From assembly GCA_002049495.1 (NCBI GenBank), contig LLYS01000003.1, positions 124,001 to 188,000 of the forward strand: DNA of 64,000 nucleotides, written 5' to 3'. The translations under genes and the position numbers were made by a program. Below, one piece after another: positions 17,201-27,763 of the stretch. This DNA comes from Epsilonproteobacteria bacterium tcs-49 (lineage in GTDB: Bacteria > Campylobacterota > Campylobacteria > Campylobacterales > Sulfurovaceae). Every line of letters starts with the position of its first letter. Position 1 is the first letter of the stretch. Under the pieces are notes generated by a model. That model was not told the DNA's origin, made no database searches, and saw nothing but the letters and a program-made list of their open reading frames with translations.

Positions 17201-19585
17201 TTACTCCATCGGTTTGGGAGCGGGTTCCCCCAGATAAAACCCTTGGGAGTAATCAATCCCCAGCGATTTGACCGTTTGGTAGACGCCGTCGTCCTTGACA
17301 AACTCCGCGACGGTCTTCATCCCCATCCGTTTGGCAAACTCGTGGATCACCTCGACCGTGACGTGCGCCTGCTCGTCGCGGTCGATATTTTTGATCAGGG
17401 AACCGTCAAGCTTGACGTAGTCGGCTTTAAGCTTCATCAGATAATCGAAGTTGGAATACCCCGTACCGAAGTCGTCGATAGCGATTTGACACCCCATCGA
17501 TTTAGCTTTTTCGATGAAGCCGATCGCGTCCTCATAGTTGTCGATACTTTCCGATTCCACGATTTCAAAGACGAGGCGCTCCCCCACGTCGTATTCTTGC
17601 AGCTTTTCTTCAATGAAGCGTACGATCTGTTCATCGAGAATATCCTCGACGGTAAGGTTGAGTGAAAACTGTACCCCCCTCTTCTCAAACGCGGCAAACG
17701 CTTTCTCCACCATGATCCGCGTCAACCTGCCGTAGAGTTTGGAGCGCTTGGCGATATCGAGAAAGAAAAAGGGCGACACCACTTTGCCATCGGGTTCGAT
17801 AAGGCGCATCAGGCACTCATATTTGGCGATCCTGCCCGTCGCATTGTCGATAATGGGTTGGTAATACGCTACGATGCGATCCTCGTCTATGGCGCTTTTG
17901 AGTTTTTGCAGCCAGAGGATATTTTTCTCATACTGCTCGTTGATCACAAGCTTTTGCGAATAGACAAGTAGATCCTTGCGGTCCTTTTTCGCCAATTTCA
18001 TAGCCATATCCGCGGTCGTAAACAGCTCTGTTTTGTTGCTTTCAAAGGAAAAACTCGCCGTCGTATGCAGATGCAGCGCATTGCCGTTCAGCGTCAGGGC
18101 TTCGTTTTTCATCGTTTCGATAATCTTTTGTACCGCTTTGATAAAATCATCTTTGGCCATCGATCTGTTCAGCAGCGCAAATTCGTCGCCGTTGAGGTGG
18201 TAGACTTCACAACTGTTTTGCGCGAAAAAATCCTGCAGATAGTTGCCAAACTTCCGGATAATACGATCCCCCGTATCATGACCGTAAAAATCATTGATCT
18301 CTCTGAAGTTATCCAGATTCAGCAGCGCCATGGAGGGGGTTTGCTCCTTTGCGATATCGCCCAGCAGCTTCGTGCGGTTGCCCAGACCGGTCAAACTATC
18401 GGTCACCACCGCTTTTTCCAACTTTTGACGCTGCTCGATCAACTCCGTTACGTCGTGACGGATGGCGATATACTCCTCCACTTCGCCCCGCTCGTCCAGC
18501 AGGGGCATAATCACCGAGTCGATCCAGTAGTAGCCGCCGTCTTTTTTGCGGTTTTTTACGATCCCGCGCCACAACCTCTTATGCCCCAACCGGTCCCACA
18601 ACTCTTCAAAGACCGCCTTTGGCATATCGCCGTGTCTGATAATGCTGTGGGGTTTGCCCAAAACCTCTTCGCGCGTAAACCCGCTCACTTCGCAAAAGCG
18701 GTCGTTGACGTAGGTGATCTTGCCGTTGAGGTCGCTTTTTGAAACGATGTTGCTTTCATCCAAGGCGCGCTTGTACTCCTGTATCTTGGCCAGACTGCGC
18801 TCCAACCTGGCGTTTTGCTCCTCCAGGGATCTGTCCTTTTTTTGCAGGGTATCGAGCAACCCGTCGATATCCCTGGCCAAAGAGGAGACTTCGTCGTTGC
18901 CGGACAGCGCGATCCTTTCATCCCCGTTCCCTTTGATAAAGCGCTGCAGAGTCAGGGAGATATGCTTCATCTTTTTGGCGATCAACTGGTAAATGATCAG
19001 ATAGGTTACCAGCAGCGCGACCAGAAAAAACAGCGCGGGCATAAACGCCTGCAGCTTTTCGTCGCTGCTTAGCTGTGCGATGATCCTTTGCGCATCGTGA
19101 TCTTCGTGATATACCGCGATCTCGCCGTTTTGCAGGTGCAGGGGGTAAAAAGCGCTCAATCTTTTCTTAGAGCGTAAAAAGGTCACCTGTCCGTCGTTTG
19201 CCTGCGTCACTTTCGCATGCTGCGCGAACTCTTCGTCGTAAAGGATGTTTTTGATATTTTCCCCCAGCAGCTGCGGATCGGAGGAGTAGATCACTTCCAC
19301 CTCGCTGTTGCTCAAAAACGCGTGCACCAGGTTCTTTTGCCGATTAAGCCGGCTAAAGACCCGGGCCGTCTCCTGCAGCCCCATCTCGGTGATCAGCGTA
19401 CGCAGGATCTCCACCCGCTCCTCGATCCCTTCGCGCTCCACGGCAAAAACGTTTTTTTTCATATTTTCAAGGGAGCGTTCGGAGTTGAAACGGTACGTGA
19501 CCACGCTGACGATCACGGCGATGAGGAGAAAAAGCAGGGGAATCATATAACGGTATTGCAAAGGGGCTCCTGAGACTTTTTTCAT
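17201..19585 (-). CDS. Membrane PAS-GGDEF-EAL protein, probable c-di-GMP phosphodiesterase
   Basis: About 794 aa. An N-terminal TM and a periplasmic region of about 140 residues are followed by a second TM, HAMP, PAS (Aer-like, GFTREEVLGKPHSIIRHGDMP), GGDEF and EAL domains. The cyclase motif is degenerate (HLNGDEFALL) without an I-site. The EAL domain keeps the metal and catalytic residues: YECLMR, SLNLTVEDI, FEIVESE, AIDDFGTGYSN, VKLDGSLI, VAEF and SQGFYLG. It is therefore likely a phosphodiesterase with a regulatory GGDEF domain. Start ATG 19585 is chosen over the TTG at 19588; no strong SD is visible. The architecture resembles the GGDEF-EAL protein at 31007-33361. Confidence 0.88.
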   Translation of the reverse strand: MKKVSGAPLQYRYMIPLLFLLIAVIVSVVTYRFNSERSLENMKKNVFAVEREGIEERVEILRTLITEMGLQETARVFSRLNRQKNLVHAFLSNSEVEVIYSSDPQLLGENIKNILYDEEFAQHAKVTQANDGQVTFLRSKKRLSAFYPLHLQNGEIAVYHEDHDAQRIIAQLSSDEKLQAFMPALFFLVALLVTYLIIYQLIAKKMKHISLTLQRFIKGNGDERIALSGNDEVSSLARDIDGLLDTLQKKDRSLEEQNARLERSLAKIQEYKRALDESNIVSKSDLNGKITYVNDRFCEVSGFTREEVLGKPHSIIRHGDMPKAVFEELWDRLGHKRLWRGIVKNRKKDGGYYWIDSVIMPLLDERGEVEEYIAIRHDVTELIEQRQKLEKAVVTDSLTGLGNRTKLLGDIAKEQTPSMALLNLDNFREINDFYGHDTGDRIIRKFGNYLQDFFAQNSCEVYHLNGDEFALLNRSMAKDDFIKAVQKIIETMKNEALTLNGNALHLHTTASFSFESNKTELFTTADMAMKLAKKDRKDLLVYSQKLVINEQYEKNILWLQKLKSAIDEDRIVAYYQPIIDNATGRIAKYECLMRLIEPDGKVVSPFFFLDIAKRSKLYGRLTRIMVEKAFAAFEKRGVQFSLNLTVEDILDEQIVRFIEEKLQEYDVGERLVFEIVESESIDNYEDAIGFIEKAKSMGCQIAIDDFGTGYSNFDYLMKLKADYVKLDGSLIKNIDRDEQAHVTVEVIHEFAKRMGMKTVAEFVKDDGVYQTVKSLGIDYSQGFYLGEPAPKPME

Positions 19586-19685
19586 CAATTATAACGAAAG
19601 CTTATCCCACAGCTGTAAAATTCCATTTAGATTTCGGAGATTTCGGCCCTGCTGTCGGGTTTTGCTACATTTGTTGGGGAGGGAG

Positions 19686-19712
19686 CCCGGAAAACACGCG
19701 GCGTTTCCCGGG
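19686..19712 (-). terminator. Possible terminator after nifU
   Basis: A 10-bp stem with one mismatch (CCCGGGAAAC/GTTTTCCGGG on the minus strand) and a 7-nt loop starts 11 bp after the nifU stop. No U tract follows, so efficiency is uncertain. Confidence 0.45.
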
Positions 19713-19722
19713 GAAAGGGTTT

Positions 19723-20697
19723 TTAAAGGGGTAAAACCCGGATATTTTCATCCAGTTTTTTCTTCAGAATATCTTCGATGGCAAAAAGGGTGCCGGTATT
19801 GGCGCTGGCGCACCCCACACACGCACCGAGGTATTTGATGTAGATATCGATATGGCCGCCGTTTTCCTTGATATCGAGAATCTCTACGTTCCCGCCGTCC
19901 ATGACGAGCATTTCACGGATATTCTCATCGATCACTTTTTCCACCTCTTTGAGCTTTTGTACGATCGTCATCTGCGCAAAAGCCACTTCATGGCTGCTGT
20001 CGGTGGCGTTTTTGATCTTGTCCGCTTCCATCTCCGCTCGGGTTTCACGCAGGATGTCAACGAGATAGATATCGCGATCCTCGTGGCCGCCCGGTTCGAT
20101 ACAGGATTTACAAAACGCACCCGCTTTGGTATAGTCCGTGATCTCTTCGATGGTTTTAAGGTCATTAAGCTTGATCACCTCTTTGATCGTATCCAGACTG
20201 ACTCTGGCACATTCACACACGATATACTCGTTTTCAAAACTCTCCGCATCCACGCCCTTGTAGATCCCCGCGGCTTTTTTGATCACGTCGTAGGCCATCA
20301 CCGAACAGTGCATCTTTTGCGGCGGTACGGCCGGAGTGTCGGGATTGTCTCGCATCGCTTTTTCCACGTCGATATTGGTAATCTTGACCGCTTCGTCGAC
20401 GGTTTTACCCACGCAAAGCTCCGTCATCACGTCGCTGCTGGCGATCGCCGTCCCGCAGCCGAAGGATTTGAACTTCGCTTCTAAAATCTTGTCGGTTTTT
20501 TTATCCACCGCCCAGTACAGGCGCACCGCGTCCCCGCAGCTTTCCGCGCCGAAATCGGCCACGATGAGTTCCGCGCCCATCTCTTCGGCCTGCTCCTCGG
20601 TGATCTCGCCGAGGTTTCGCGGGTTGTTCATTCTATCCACAACTACGTCACTGTACTCATCCCAGATGGATCCTGATATCAAATCGCCTTTTGCCAT
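19723..20697 (-). CDS. nifU: NifU-type Fe-S cluster scaffold
   Basis: Full three-domain NifU of 324 aa that assembles Fe-S clusters from NifS-derived sulfur. The IscU-like N-terminal domain has cysteines in GAESCGDAVR, SFGCGTAIASSD and MHCSVMA. A central [2Fe-2S] ferredoxin-like segment carries VCECARVS and FCKSCIEPG. The C-terminal NifU domain has YLGACVGCASANTG. The start has CAGGAG upstream. nifS lies 158 bp upstream on the same strand. In Campylobacterota this pair is the housekeeping system, not a marker of nitrogen fixation. Confidence 0.95.
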   Translation of the reverse strand: MAKGDLISGSIWDEYSDVVVDRMNNPRNLGEITEEQAEEMGAELIVADFGAESCGDAVRLYWAVDKKTDKILEAKFKSFGCGTAIASSDVMTELCVGKTVDEAVKITNIDVEKAMRDNPDTPAVPPQKMHCSVMAYDVIKKAAGIYKGVDAESFENEYIVCECARVSLDTIKEVIKLNDLKTIEEITDYTKAGAFCKSCIEPGGHEDRDIYLVDILRETRAEMEADKIKNATDSSHEVAFAQMTIVQKLKEVEKVIDENIREMLVMDGGNVEILDIKENGGHIDIYIKYLGACVGCASANTGTLFAIEDILKKKLDENIRVLPL

Positions 20698-20855
20698 AAT
20701 CTACTCCTGTTTATTCTGTTTTTATCTCTTTATCACCTTTTTGCCGGGCCTAGCCCGCCAAAAATTCCCTTTTCTAAAGCCTCGCCCTTGGCTCGGCTCC
20801 ACTTACGAAAACGGCAAAGCCGCTTCTTCGTTTCGCAGTTTAAAACCTGTTTTAT

Positions 20856-22061
<1,206 letters not shown>

Positions 22062-22177
22062 CTACTTTCTTTCGGTTTTTGTAAGAATACAGAAAAATCG
22101 CATTGTTTTTCTTGATTTAGGACAATTTTTATCCTATTACCTTCTCGAATGGTATTGAGTTTTTACTTAAATATCTC

Positions 22178-23470
22178 TTAAAATGATTGCAACTGCTTAA
22201 TGACGTCATCAAATTGCAGCAGCTGTGCGGTATCCTGTTTTAAAAAGTTTTCGATCCGCGCCTTTTTGGACACCGCTTCGTCGATCTCGGGATCGCTGCC
22301 CTGCTTATACGCCCCGATACGCAGCAGCATCTCGTTTTCTTTGAGCGTGGCGTACATCCGTTTGAACTTCGCCGCGGCCGCCCTGTGTTCGGGGGTGATA
22401 ATATCCCCCATGACCCGCGAAGCACTATGCAATATCTGTACCGGGGGGTAGATGCCGTAATCGGTGAGTTCGCGGTTGAGCACGATGTGTCCGTCAAGGA
22501 TGGAGCGGCTCTGATCGGCGATGGGATCGCTCATATCATCGCCTTCGACCAAGACGGTAAAAAACGCCGTAATGGAACCGCCGCCCTTCTCCTTGCCCGC
22601 GCGCTCCATAAGCTGGGGCAGAAGCGTCAGTACCGAGGGCGGATACCCCTTGGAGGTCGGGGGTTCGCCCAAAGCCAGACCGATTTCGCGCTGGGCCATG
22701 GCAAAGCGGGTGACGCTATCCATCATAAAAAGTACATCTTTGCTCTGGGCTTTGAAATACTCGGCCACGCTCATGGCGCTGAAAGCACCGTATTTACGCA
22801 TAAGCGGACTGTCGTCGCTGGTCGCTACGACGATGACGGTATTGGTCAAATCCCCGCCCAGGTTCTTTTCGATAAATTCGGGCACCTCCCGACCCCGCTC
22901 GCCGATCAGCGCGATCACCTTGATCGGCGCCACGCAGCCGCGCACGATCATGCTCAGCAGGGTGGATTTGCCCACGCCGCTTCCGGCAAATATCCCCAGT
23001 TTCTGCCCCTTGCCGCAGGTCAGCAACCCGTCGATACTTTTGACCCCGACGCTGAACACTTCATCGATCAATCCGCGTTCCAAAACATTCATGGGGGGTT
23101 TCATGATCAACTCCTGGGAGTTGAAGGTGATGGGCCCTTTGCCGTCGATGGGGTTCATAAACGGATCCACCACCCGCCCCAGCAGTCCGTCGCCTACGGG
23201 GATGGTCAACCCGTGGGAGTTTTGATATACCCGGTCCCCGATTTTGAGCCCGTCGGTAAAGCCGAAGGGGGAGATGCTAAATTGTGCCTTCGTCGCTTCG
23301 GTGACCATGCCCAGAATATCCTGGTGGTCGCCTTTGATGATGACGATATCGCCGATGCCGACGTTGATGCCGTCGGCCTGGACGTTGGTGGAGCTTACCC
23401 GCGTGACACACCCAAAGGATTGGGAAAGCTTGGAGCGGCAAACCTTGTCACGGATAGCTTTTAAAGACAT
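22178..23470 (-). CDS. fliI: Flagellum-specific ATP synthase FliI
   Basis: Flagellar type III export ATPase. Walker A is GIFAGSGVGKSTLLSMI near residue 165, Walker B is DVLFMMDSVTRFAMAQREIGL, and the family signature PPTSKGYPPSVLTLLPQLMERAG is present. At 430 aa it is full length. It starts 3 bp after the folE stop, so the two genes are cotranscribed. This adjacency (folE-fliI, divergent from tig) matches my recollection of Campylobacter and implies a flagellated cell. Confidence 0.96.
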   Translation of the reverse strand: MSLKAIRDKVCRSKLSQSFGCVTRVSSTNVQADGINVGIGDIVIIKGDHQDILGMVTEATKAQFSISPFGFTDGLKIGDRVYQNSHGLTIPVGDGLLGRVVDPFMNPIDGKGPITFNSQELIMKPPMNVLERGLIDEVFSVGVKSIDGLLTCGKGQKLGIFAGSGVGKSTLLSMIVRGCVAPIKVIALIGERGREVPEFIEKNLGGDLTNTVIVVATSDDSPLMRKYGAFSAMSVAEYFKAQSKDVLFMMDSVTRFAMAQREIGLALGEPPTSKGYPPSVLTLLPQLMERAGKEKGGGSITAFFTVLVEGDDMSDPIADQSRSILDGHIVLNRELTDYGIYPPVQILHSASRVMGDIITPEHRAAAAKFKRMYATLKENEMLLRIGAYKQGSDPEIDEAVSKKARIENFLKQDTAQLLQFDDVIKQLQSF

Positions 23471-23472
23471 GG

Positions 23473-24045
23473 CTAATTTTTATGGTAGGGGGTGTTGATA
23501 AGATTGAAAAACTCCGCGCGGGTGGAGGATTTCAAAAACTCGCCGCGAAGGGCCGAAGAGAGGGTGGAGGAGTGGACCTTTTCCACGCCGCGCATCTCCA
23601 TACACATATGTCTGGCCTGGGTCACCACGGCAACGCCTTTGGGGTTGATCGCTTCCATGATCGCATCGGCGATCTGTTCGGTGAGCTGTTCTTGCAGCTG
23701 CAAGCGTCTGGCAAATACGTTGACCACCCGGGGGATCTTGGAAAGCCCCACCACTTTTCCGTCGGGAATGTATGCCACGTGGGCTTTGCCGAAAAAGGGC
23801 AGCATGTGGTGCTCGCACAGGGAGTAAAACTCGATATCGCGCACCAAAACCATCTCGTTGTTGCTGCTTTCAAACATCGCTTTTCCCATAATTTTCTGGG
23901 GATCTTTATGGTAACCTTCACACATGAATTCATACGCTTTGGCCACCCGTTTCGGGGTTTCGACCAACCCCTCTCTTTCGGGGTTTTCACCTAAAAAAGT
24001 CAAAATCTCTTTGATATTTTTCTCTGCTGCTTCGCGTTTTTTCAC
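23473..24045 (-). CDS. folE: GTP cyclohydrolase I
   Basis: First enzyme of tetrahydrofolate synthesis, converting GTP to 7,8-dihydroneopterin triphosphate. Zinc and active-site motifs are [18 protein letters not shown] and [27 protein letters not shown] is typical of the N-terminal half. Length (190 aa) is normal. It is transcribed away from tig and directly precedes fliI. Confidence 0.95.
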   Translation of the reverse strand: MKKREAAEKNIKEILTFLGENPEREGLVETPKRVAKAYEFMCEGYHKDPQKIMGKAMFESSNNEMVLVRDIEFYSLCEHHMLPFFGKAHVAYIPDGKVVGLSKIPRVVNVFARRLQLQEQLTEQIADAIMEAINPKGVAVVTQARHMCMEMRGVEKVHSSTLSSALRGEFLKSSTRAEFFNLINTPYHKN

Positions 24046-24142
24046 TGCCTGCCTTTACTCTATCTTAATGGTTTAATTATATCAAATTTAAGAAAATTTT
24101 AGATAATATTGGTCTAAAATAATTATGCAAACAAGGAATATA

Positions 24143-25438
24143 ATGGAATTTAGTGCAAAGATGACCAATGATGCCAACGCTTTGGTGGAAGCGAAAATTC
24201 TTTTGGACGATATCGAAAAAAAGATCGACAGCATCGCCAAAGAAGCTGCAAAAACGATGGAAGTCCAGGGCTTCAGAAAGGGTAAAGTACCGACGCATAT
24301 CGTAAAGCAAAGACATGGAGACAAGCTCAAGCAAGACGCGGAAGCGGAGATCGTACGAGGGATGCTCGGCGATGCGTACAAAGAGCTTGATATCGCGGCG
24401 GAGAGATTGATCGGAGAACCGTTTTTCAAAAAGTTTGACAGAAACGACGACAGCATCGAGCTTGAGATGGCGATCGGCCTGCGGCCCGAACTGGAGCTTG
24501 AGGGTTATGAGGAGACGGTACCAAGCTACAGAAACCCCGCGGTAAAAGAGACCGAGATCGATAAACGCATCGAAGAGATGGCGGAGAGACAGGCGTCTTT
24601 TAAAAAGATCGACGAGGACAGAGGCGTAGAAGACGGCGATATGACCGTCATCGACTTTGAGGGCTTCCTCGACGGAGAACCTTTCGAAGGCGGTAAAGCG
24701 GAAAGCTTCAACCTTAAAATTGGCAGCGGCCAATTCATCCCCGGCTTTGAAGAGCAGCTTATCGGTATGAAGATGGGAGAGGAGAAAACGATTAAAGTTA
24801 CCTTCCCCGAAGAGTACCAGGCTCCCAACCTCGCGGGCAAAGAGACGGAGTTTAAAGTAAAGCTGAATGAGATTCAGGAAAAAGAACCCGTAAAGATCGA
24901 CGATGAGATGGCGAAAAAATTGCTTCCGGGCGAAGAGGAGGACGTAACCGTCGAAAAGCTGCGCGAAAACGTGAAAAAACAGCTTCGCAACGAAAAGCTC
25001 GGGAAAAAGTACCAGGATGAGCTTAAGCCCAAAATGGTCGAAGCGCTCGTGGCCAAATATGAGTTTGACCTTCCCGAACAGATCGTGGAGCAGGAGATGG
25101 ATATGCAGCTGAACAACAAAGCGCGCTCCATGAAACCCGAAGAGCTGCAGGAGCTCCAGGGGAACGAGGAAAAGATCAAACAGATGAGAGAGGAGCTTCG
25201 CGACGAAGCGACCGAAAGCGTAAAAGCGACCTTTATCGTCGACGCACTGGCGAAAAAGGAAGAGGTCGACGTCAGCGATCAGGAAGTAACGCAAGCGATC
25301 TACTACGAAGCGATGATGCAGGGGCAAAACCCGCAGGAAGTTTTGGAACAGTATGAGAAAAACGGTTACCTTTCAGCCGTAAAGATGGCGATGATCGAAG
25401 ATAAACTCTTTACCAAGCTGTTAAAACTCAACGATTAA
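24143..25438 (+). CDS. tig: Trigger factor
   Basis: Ribosome-bound chaperone with peptidyl-prolyl isomerase activity. The N-terminal domain contains the ribosome-docking loop GFRKGKVPTHIV. The FKBP domain spans about residues 150-235 (DGDMTVIDFEGFLDGEPFEGG to FIPGFEEQLIGMKMGEEK), and a helical C-terminal arm completes it. The start at 24143 is chosen because AAGGAA precedes it and MEFSAKM begins the conserved fold; the ORF-track start is 18 bp upstream. It is first in the tig-clpP-GGDEF-def cluster. Confidence 0.95.
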   Translation: MEFSAKMTNDANALVEAKILLDDIEKKIDSIAKEAAKTMEVQGFRKGKVPTHIVKQRHGDKLKQDAEAEIVRGMLGDAYKELDIAAERLIGEPFFKKFDRNDDSIELEMAIGLRPELELEGYEETVPSYRNPAVKETEIDKRIEEMAERQASFKKIDEDRGVEDGDMTVIDFEGFLDGEPFEGGKAESFNLKIGSGQFIPGFEEQLIGMKMGEEKTIKVTFPEEYQAPNLAGKETEFKVKLNEIQEKEPVKIDDEMAKKLLPGEEEDVTVEKLRENVKKQLRNEKLGKKYQDELKPKMVEALVAKYEFDLPEQIVEQEMDMQLNNKARSMKPEELQELQGNEEKIKQMREELRDEATESVKATFIVDALAKKEEVDVSDQEVTQAIYYEAMMQGQNPQEVLEQYEKNGYLSAVKMAMIEDKLFTKLLKLND

Positions 25439-25523
25439 TAATTTTTTTTAAGGAGTTGTGCTATCATGGATGGTACGATTCCTGCTAAGAAGGTAACTAT
25501 AACCCCATGAAAAGGAAACAATT

Positions 25524-26111
25524 TTGAGTTATATTCCATACGTTATTGAACAAACAGGCAAGGGTGAACGAAGTTACGACATCTATTCCAGACTGCTTAA
25601 AGACCGCATCGTCATGCTCAGCGGCGAAGTCAACGACGCCGTGGCATCCTCGATCGTGGCGCAGCTGCTCTTTCTCGAAGCGCAGGATCCCGAAAAGGAT
25701 ATCTATTTTTATATCAACAGCCCCGGCGGCGTGATTACCAGCGGTTTGAGCATCTTTGATACGATCAACTATATCAAGCCCGACATCGTCACCATCTGTA
25801 TCGGTCAAGCGGCGTCCATGGGTGCGTTTTTGCTCAGCTGCGGCACCAAAGGCAAACGTTACGCACTGCCCAGTTCACGCATCATGATCCACCAGCCTTT
25901 AGGCGGTGCCAGAGGTCAGGCGACCGATATCCAGATCCAGGCAGACGAGATCCAGCGGTTGAAAAAATACCTCAACGAGATCCTGGCAAAAAACTGCGAA
26001 AAGGATATCGAGGCGATCGCACGGGATACCGAGAGAGATTTCTTTATGAGTTCCGCCGATGCGGTAGAGTACGGATTGATCGACAAGGTGATCGATAAAA
26101 GTTTCAAATAG
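25524..26111 (+). CDS. clpP: ATP-dependent Clp protease proteolytic subunit
   Basis: Serine peptidase core of ClpXP/ClpAP. Residues start [28 protein letters not shown]. The nucleophile serine is in [14 protein letters not shown], the histidine in [17 protein letters not shown], and the aspartate lies further downstream. The start is TTG, with AGGAA upstream and no better in-frame alternative. The 195-aa length is standard. It lies 85 bp after tig. Confidence 0.96.
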   Translation: MSYIPYVIEQTGKGERSYDIYSRLLKDRIVMLSGEVNDAVASSIVAQLLFLEAQDPEKDIYFYINSPGGVITSGLSIFDTINYIKPDIVTICIGQAASMGAFLLSCGTKGKRYALPSSRIMIHQPLGGARGQATDIQIQADEIQRLKKYLNEILAKNCEKDIEAIARDTERDFFMSSADAVEYGLIDKVIDKSFK

Positions 26112-26121
26112 GCGGTAATTT

Positions 26122-27114
26122 ATGAGCAAAGCATACGGGCTGGACGAAGCGACGAGCGATCTTGAAAAGTTTTCCAAGGATGTGTTGAAGGCACTTATCG
26201 CCGACAATATTCCTCCCACTCCGGCAAATTACAATATCTATTTTGAAAAGGTGTTGGAATCCAAGCCGAGCGAGATGAAAGAGGAGATCCAAAACATCCT
26301 CGAGATCGAAGAGCAAAACGACGAGGAGGAGAGCGCTGAGTTTGAAAAAACCTTCAAAGAGGGCTTTTCCCACATCCGAAAAACGATGCAGCGCGTGGGA
26401 CATATCTACAAGAGTATGAAACACCTTGATACGATTATGAACAAGTATACGCCTATGCTGCAAAACAGCACCGACAAGTCCCAGCTCTCTTCGCTTTCGC
26501 ACTCGATGCAAGATGATATCGGCAAGCTCAACAACCTTGTGAAAAAAGATATCACCGAGATCAAGGATCTGTACCAAAAAACGGCGATGGTGATCAAAAA
26601 CAGCGAGGATCAATCAATCCACGATCCCCAGTACGGTGTGTACAAAAAGAGTTATCTGCTGCAAAAGATCAACCAGGAGATCACGCTGGTGGAAAAGTTC
26701 AACCACGATACCACGCTGCTTGCGGTGCGGATCAAGGATGAAGTCTTTGCCAACGTCAAAAGCGAAAAAGCCAAAAACACCATCACCAGAACCGTGGCGC
26801 GCCTGCTTTTGAAAACCTCCCGTAGAAGCGATATCATCGCCCACTACGAAAACGCCACCTTTATGATCATCCTCAAACACACCGATCTGGAAAACGCCAA
26901 ACGCAACGCCAATCGGCTTAAAAGTATGGTCACGGCAACCAACTTCTTTTTCGGCGAAAAGGAGATCAGTATCGATATCGAGATCGGTATCGGCAAAATC
27001 GTCAAAGACAGAATCGCGGAGGAGACGATCGTATGCGTCCTGGAAGCCCTGGAAGCGGCAAAAGAGGACACCAGTCTCGTCGCCGCGATTTGTGAAAAGG
27101 ATTACCAAGAGTGA
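26122..27114 (+). CDS. Degenerate GGDEF-domain protein within the clpP-def operon
   Basis: Soluble protein of 330 aa. The N-terminal half is helical (DLEKFSKDVLKALIADNIPPTPANYNIYFEKVL). The C-terminal half, from DPQYGVYKKSYLLQKINQEI, has the GGDEF fold. The catalytic motif is replaced by AHYENATFMIIL, so cyclase activity is not expected. The residues RRSD at the I-site position are kept, so it may bind c-di-GMP as an effector. It begins 10 bp after clpP and its end overlaps def by 4 bp, which implies cotranslation. Function is unknown. Confidence 0.75.
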   Translation: MSKAYGLDEATSDLEKFSKDVLKALIADNIPPTPANYNIYFEKVLESKPSEMKEEIQNILEIEEQNDEEESAEFEKTFKEGFSHIRKTMQRVGHIYKSMKHLDTIMNKYTPMLQNSTDKSQLSSLSHSMQDDIGKLNNLVKKDITEIKDLYQKTAMVIKNSEDQSIHDPQYGVYKKSYLLQKINQEITLVEKFNHDTTLLAVRIKDEVFANVKSEKAKNTITRTVARLLLKTSRRSDIIAHYENATFMIILKHTDLENAKRNANRLKSMVTATNFFFGEKEISIDIEIGIGKIVKDRIAEETIVCVLEALEAAKEDTSLVAAICEKDYQE

Positions 27115-27626
27115 TACGCGAAATCCGCATCTATCCCGATCCGGTTTTGAAAGAGGAATCCAAACCCGTGACGGAGTTTGACGAAAAACTGCATACGCTG
27201 CTTGATGATATGTATGAAACGATGATCGCGAAAAACGGCATCGGCCTCGCCGCCGTGCAGATCGGCGTTTTACAGCAGGTGCTGGTGATCAACCTGCCCA
27301 GAGAGGACGAGGTGCAGTACAAAGAGGATCTGCTTGAAATCATCAACCCCGAATTCTCCTACCTTAGCGAAGAGGAGGAGACCTTCACCGAGGGTTGCCT
27401 GAGCGTTCCGGAGTTTTTTGAGGACGTCAAGCGCTCCAGGGAGGTCAAACTCCACTACCGCGACCGCTTCGGCAAAGAGCACACCATGGAAGCTTCGGGG
27501 ATGCTGGCCATCGCCCTGCAGCATGAGATCGACCACCTCAACGGACGGGTTTTCGTGGAAAAACTCTCCTTTATCAAGCGCAAAAAGTTTGAAAAGGATT
27601 GGAAAAAAACCCACAAAAAGCGCTAA
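27111..27626 (+). CDS. def: Peptide deformylase
   Basis: Metalloenzyme removing the formyl group from nascent N-termini. All three signature motifs are present: GIGLAAVQIG, EGCLSVPEFF with the metal-binding cysteine, and the HEIDHLNG zinc/iron site. The start is GTG and overlaps the preceding stop as GTGA. Length (171 aa) is standard. Confidence 0.96.
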   Translation: MIREIRIYPDPVLKEESKPVTEFDEKLHTLLDDMYETMIAKNGIGLAAVQIGVLQQVLVINLPREDEVQYKEDLLEIINPEFSYLSEEEETFTEGCLSVPEFFEDVKRSREVKLHYRDRFGKEHTMEASGMLAIALQHEIDHLNGRVFVEKLSFIKRKKFEKDWKKTHKKR

Positions 27627-27659
27627 CGCGCACCCTCTTCCCCGCACTGTACAAAAATC

Positions 27660-27690
27660 TTGACAAGTCGATATAAATTTATGATAAAAT
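27660..27690 (+). promoter_or_regulatory. Promoter upstream of the Bax1-I gene
   Basis: A consensus -35 TTGACA is followed by AT-rich sequence and TAAAAT with a 19-bp spacer; GATAAA would give 17 bp. The transcript would start immediately before the perfect hairpin at 27700-27720. Confidence 0.55.
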
Positions 27691-27699
27691 ATCACTACT

Positions 27700-27720
27700 C
27701 TACACGAAGGTATCGTGTAG
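27700..27720 (+). promoter_or_regulatory. Perfect 8-bp inverted repeat in the leader of the Bax1-I gene
   Basis: CTACACGA-AGGTA-TCGTGTAG is a perfect stem with a 5-nt loop, placed about 10 bp after the -10 element and 44 bp before the start codon. It could be an operator or a 5' mRNA stem-loop. It is not followed by a T run, so it is not a simple terminator. Confidence 0.5.
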
Positions 27721-27763
27721 CGACAGATGCAATTTCAACACAGCAATAAAAAGGATAACAAGA

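Noticed and set aside
24077-25327. 416-aa ORF on the minus strand
   Set aside because: Antisense to trigger factor, Phe/Leu-rich with no domain or SD. Long shadows are expected opposite a gene of this codon bias.
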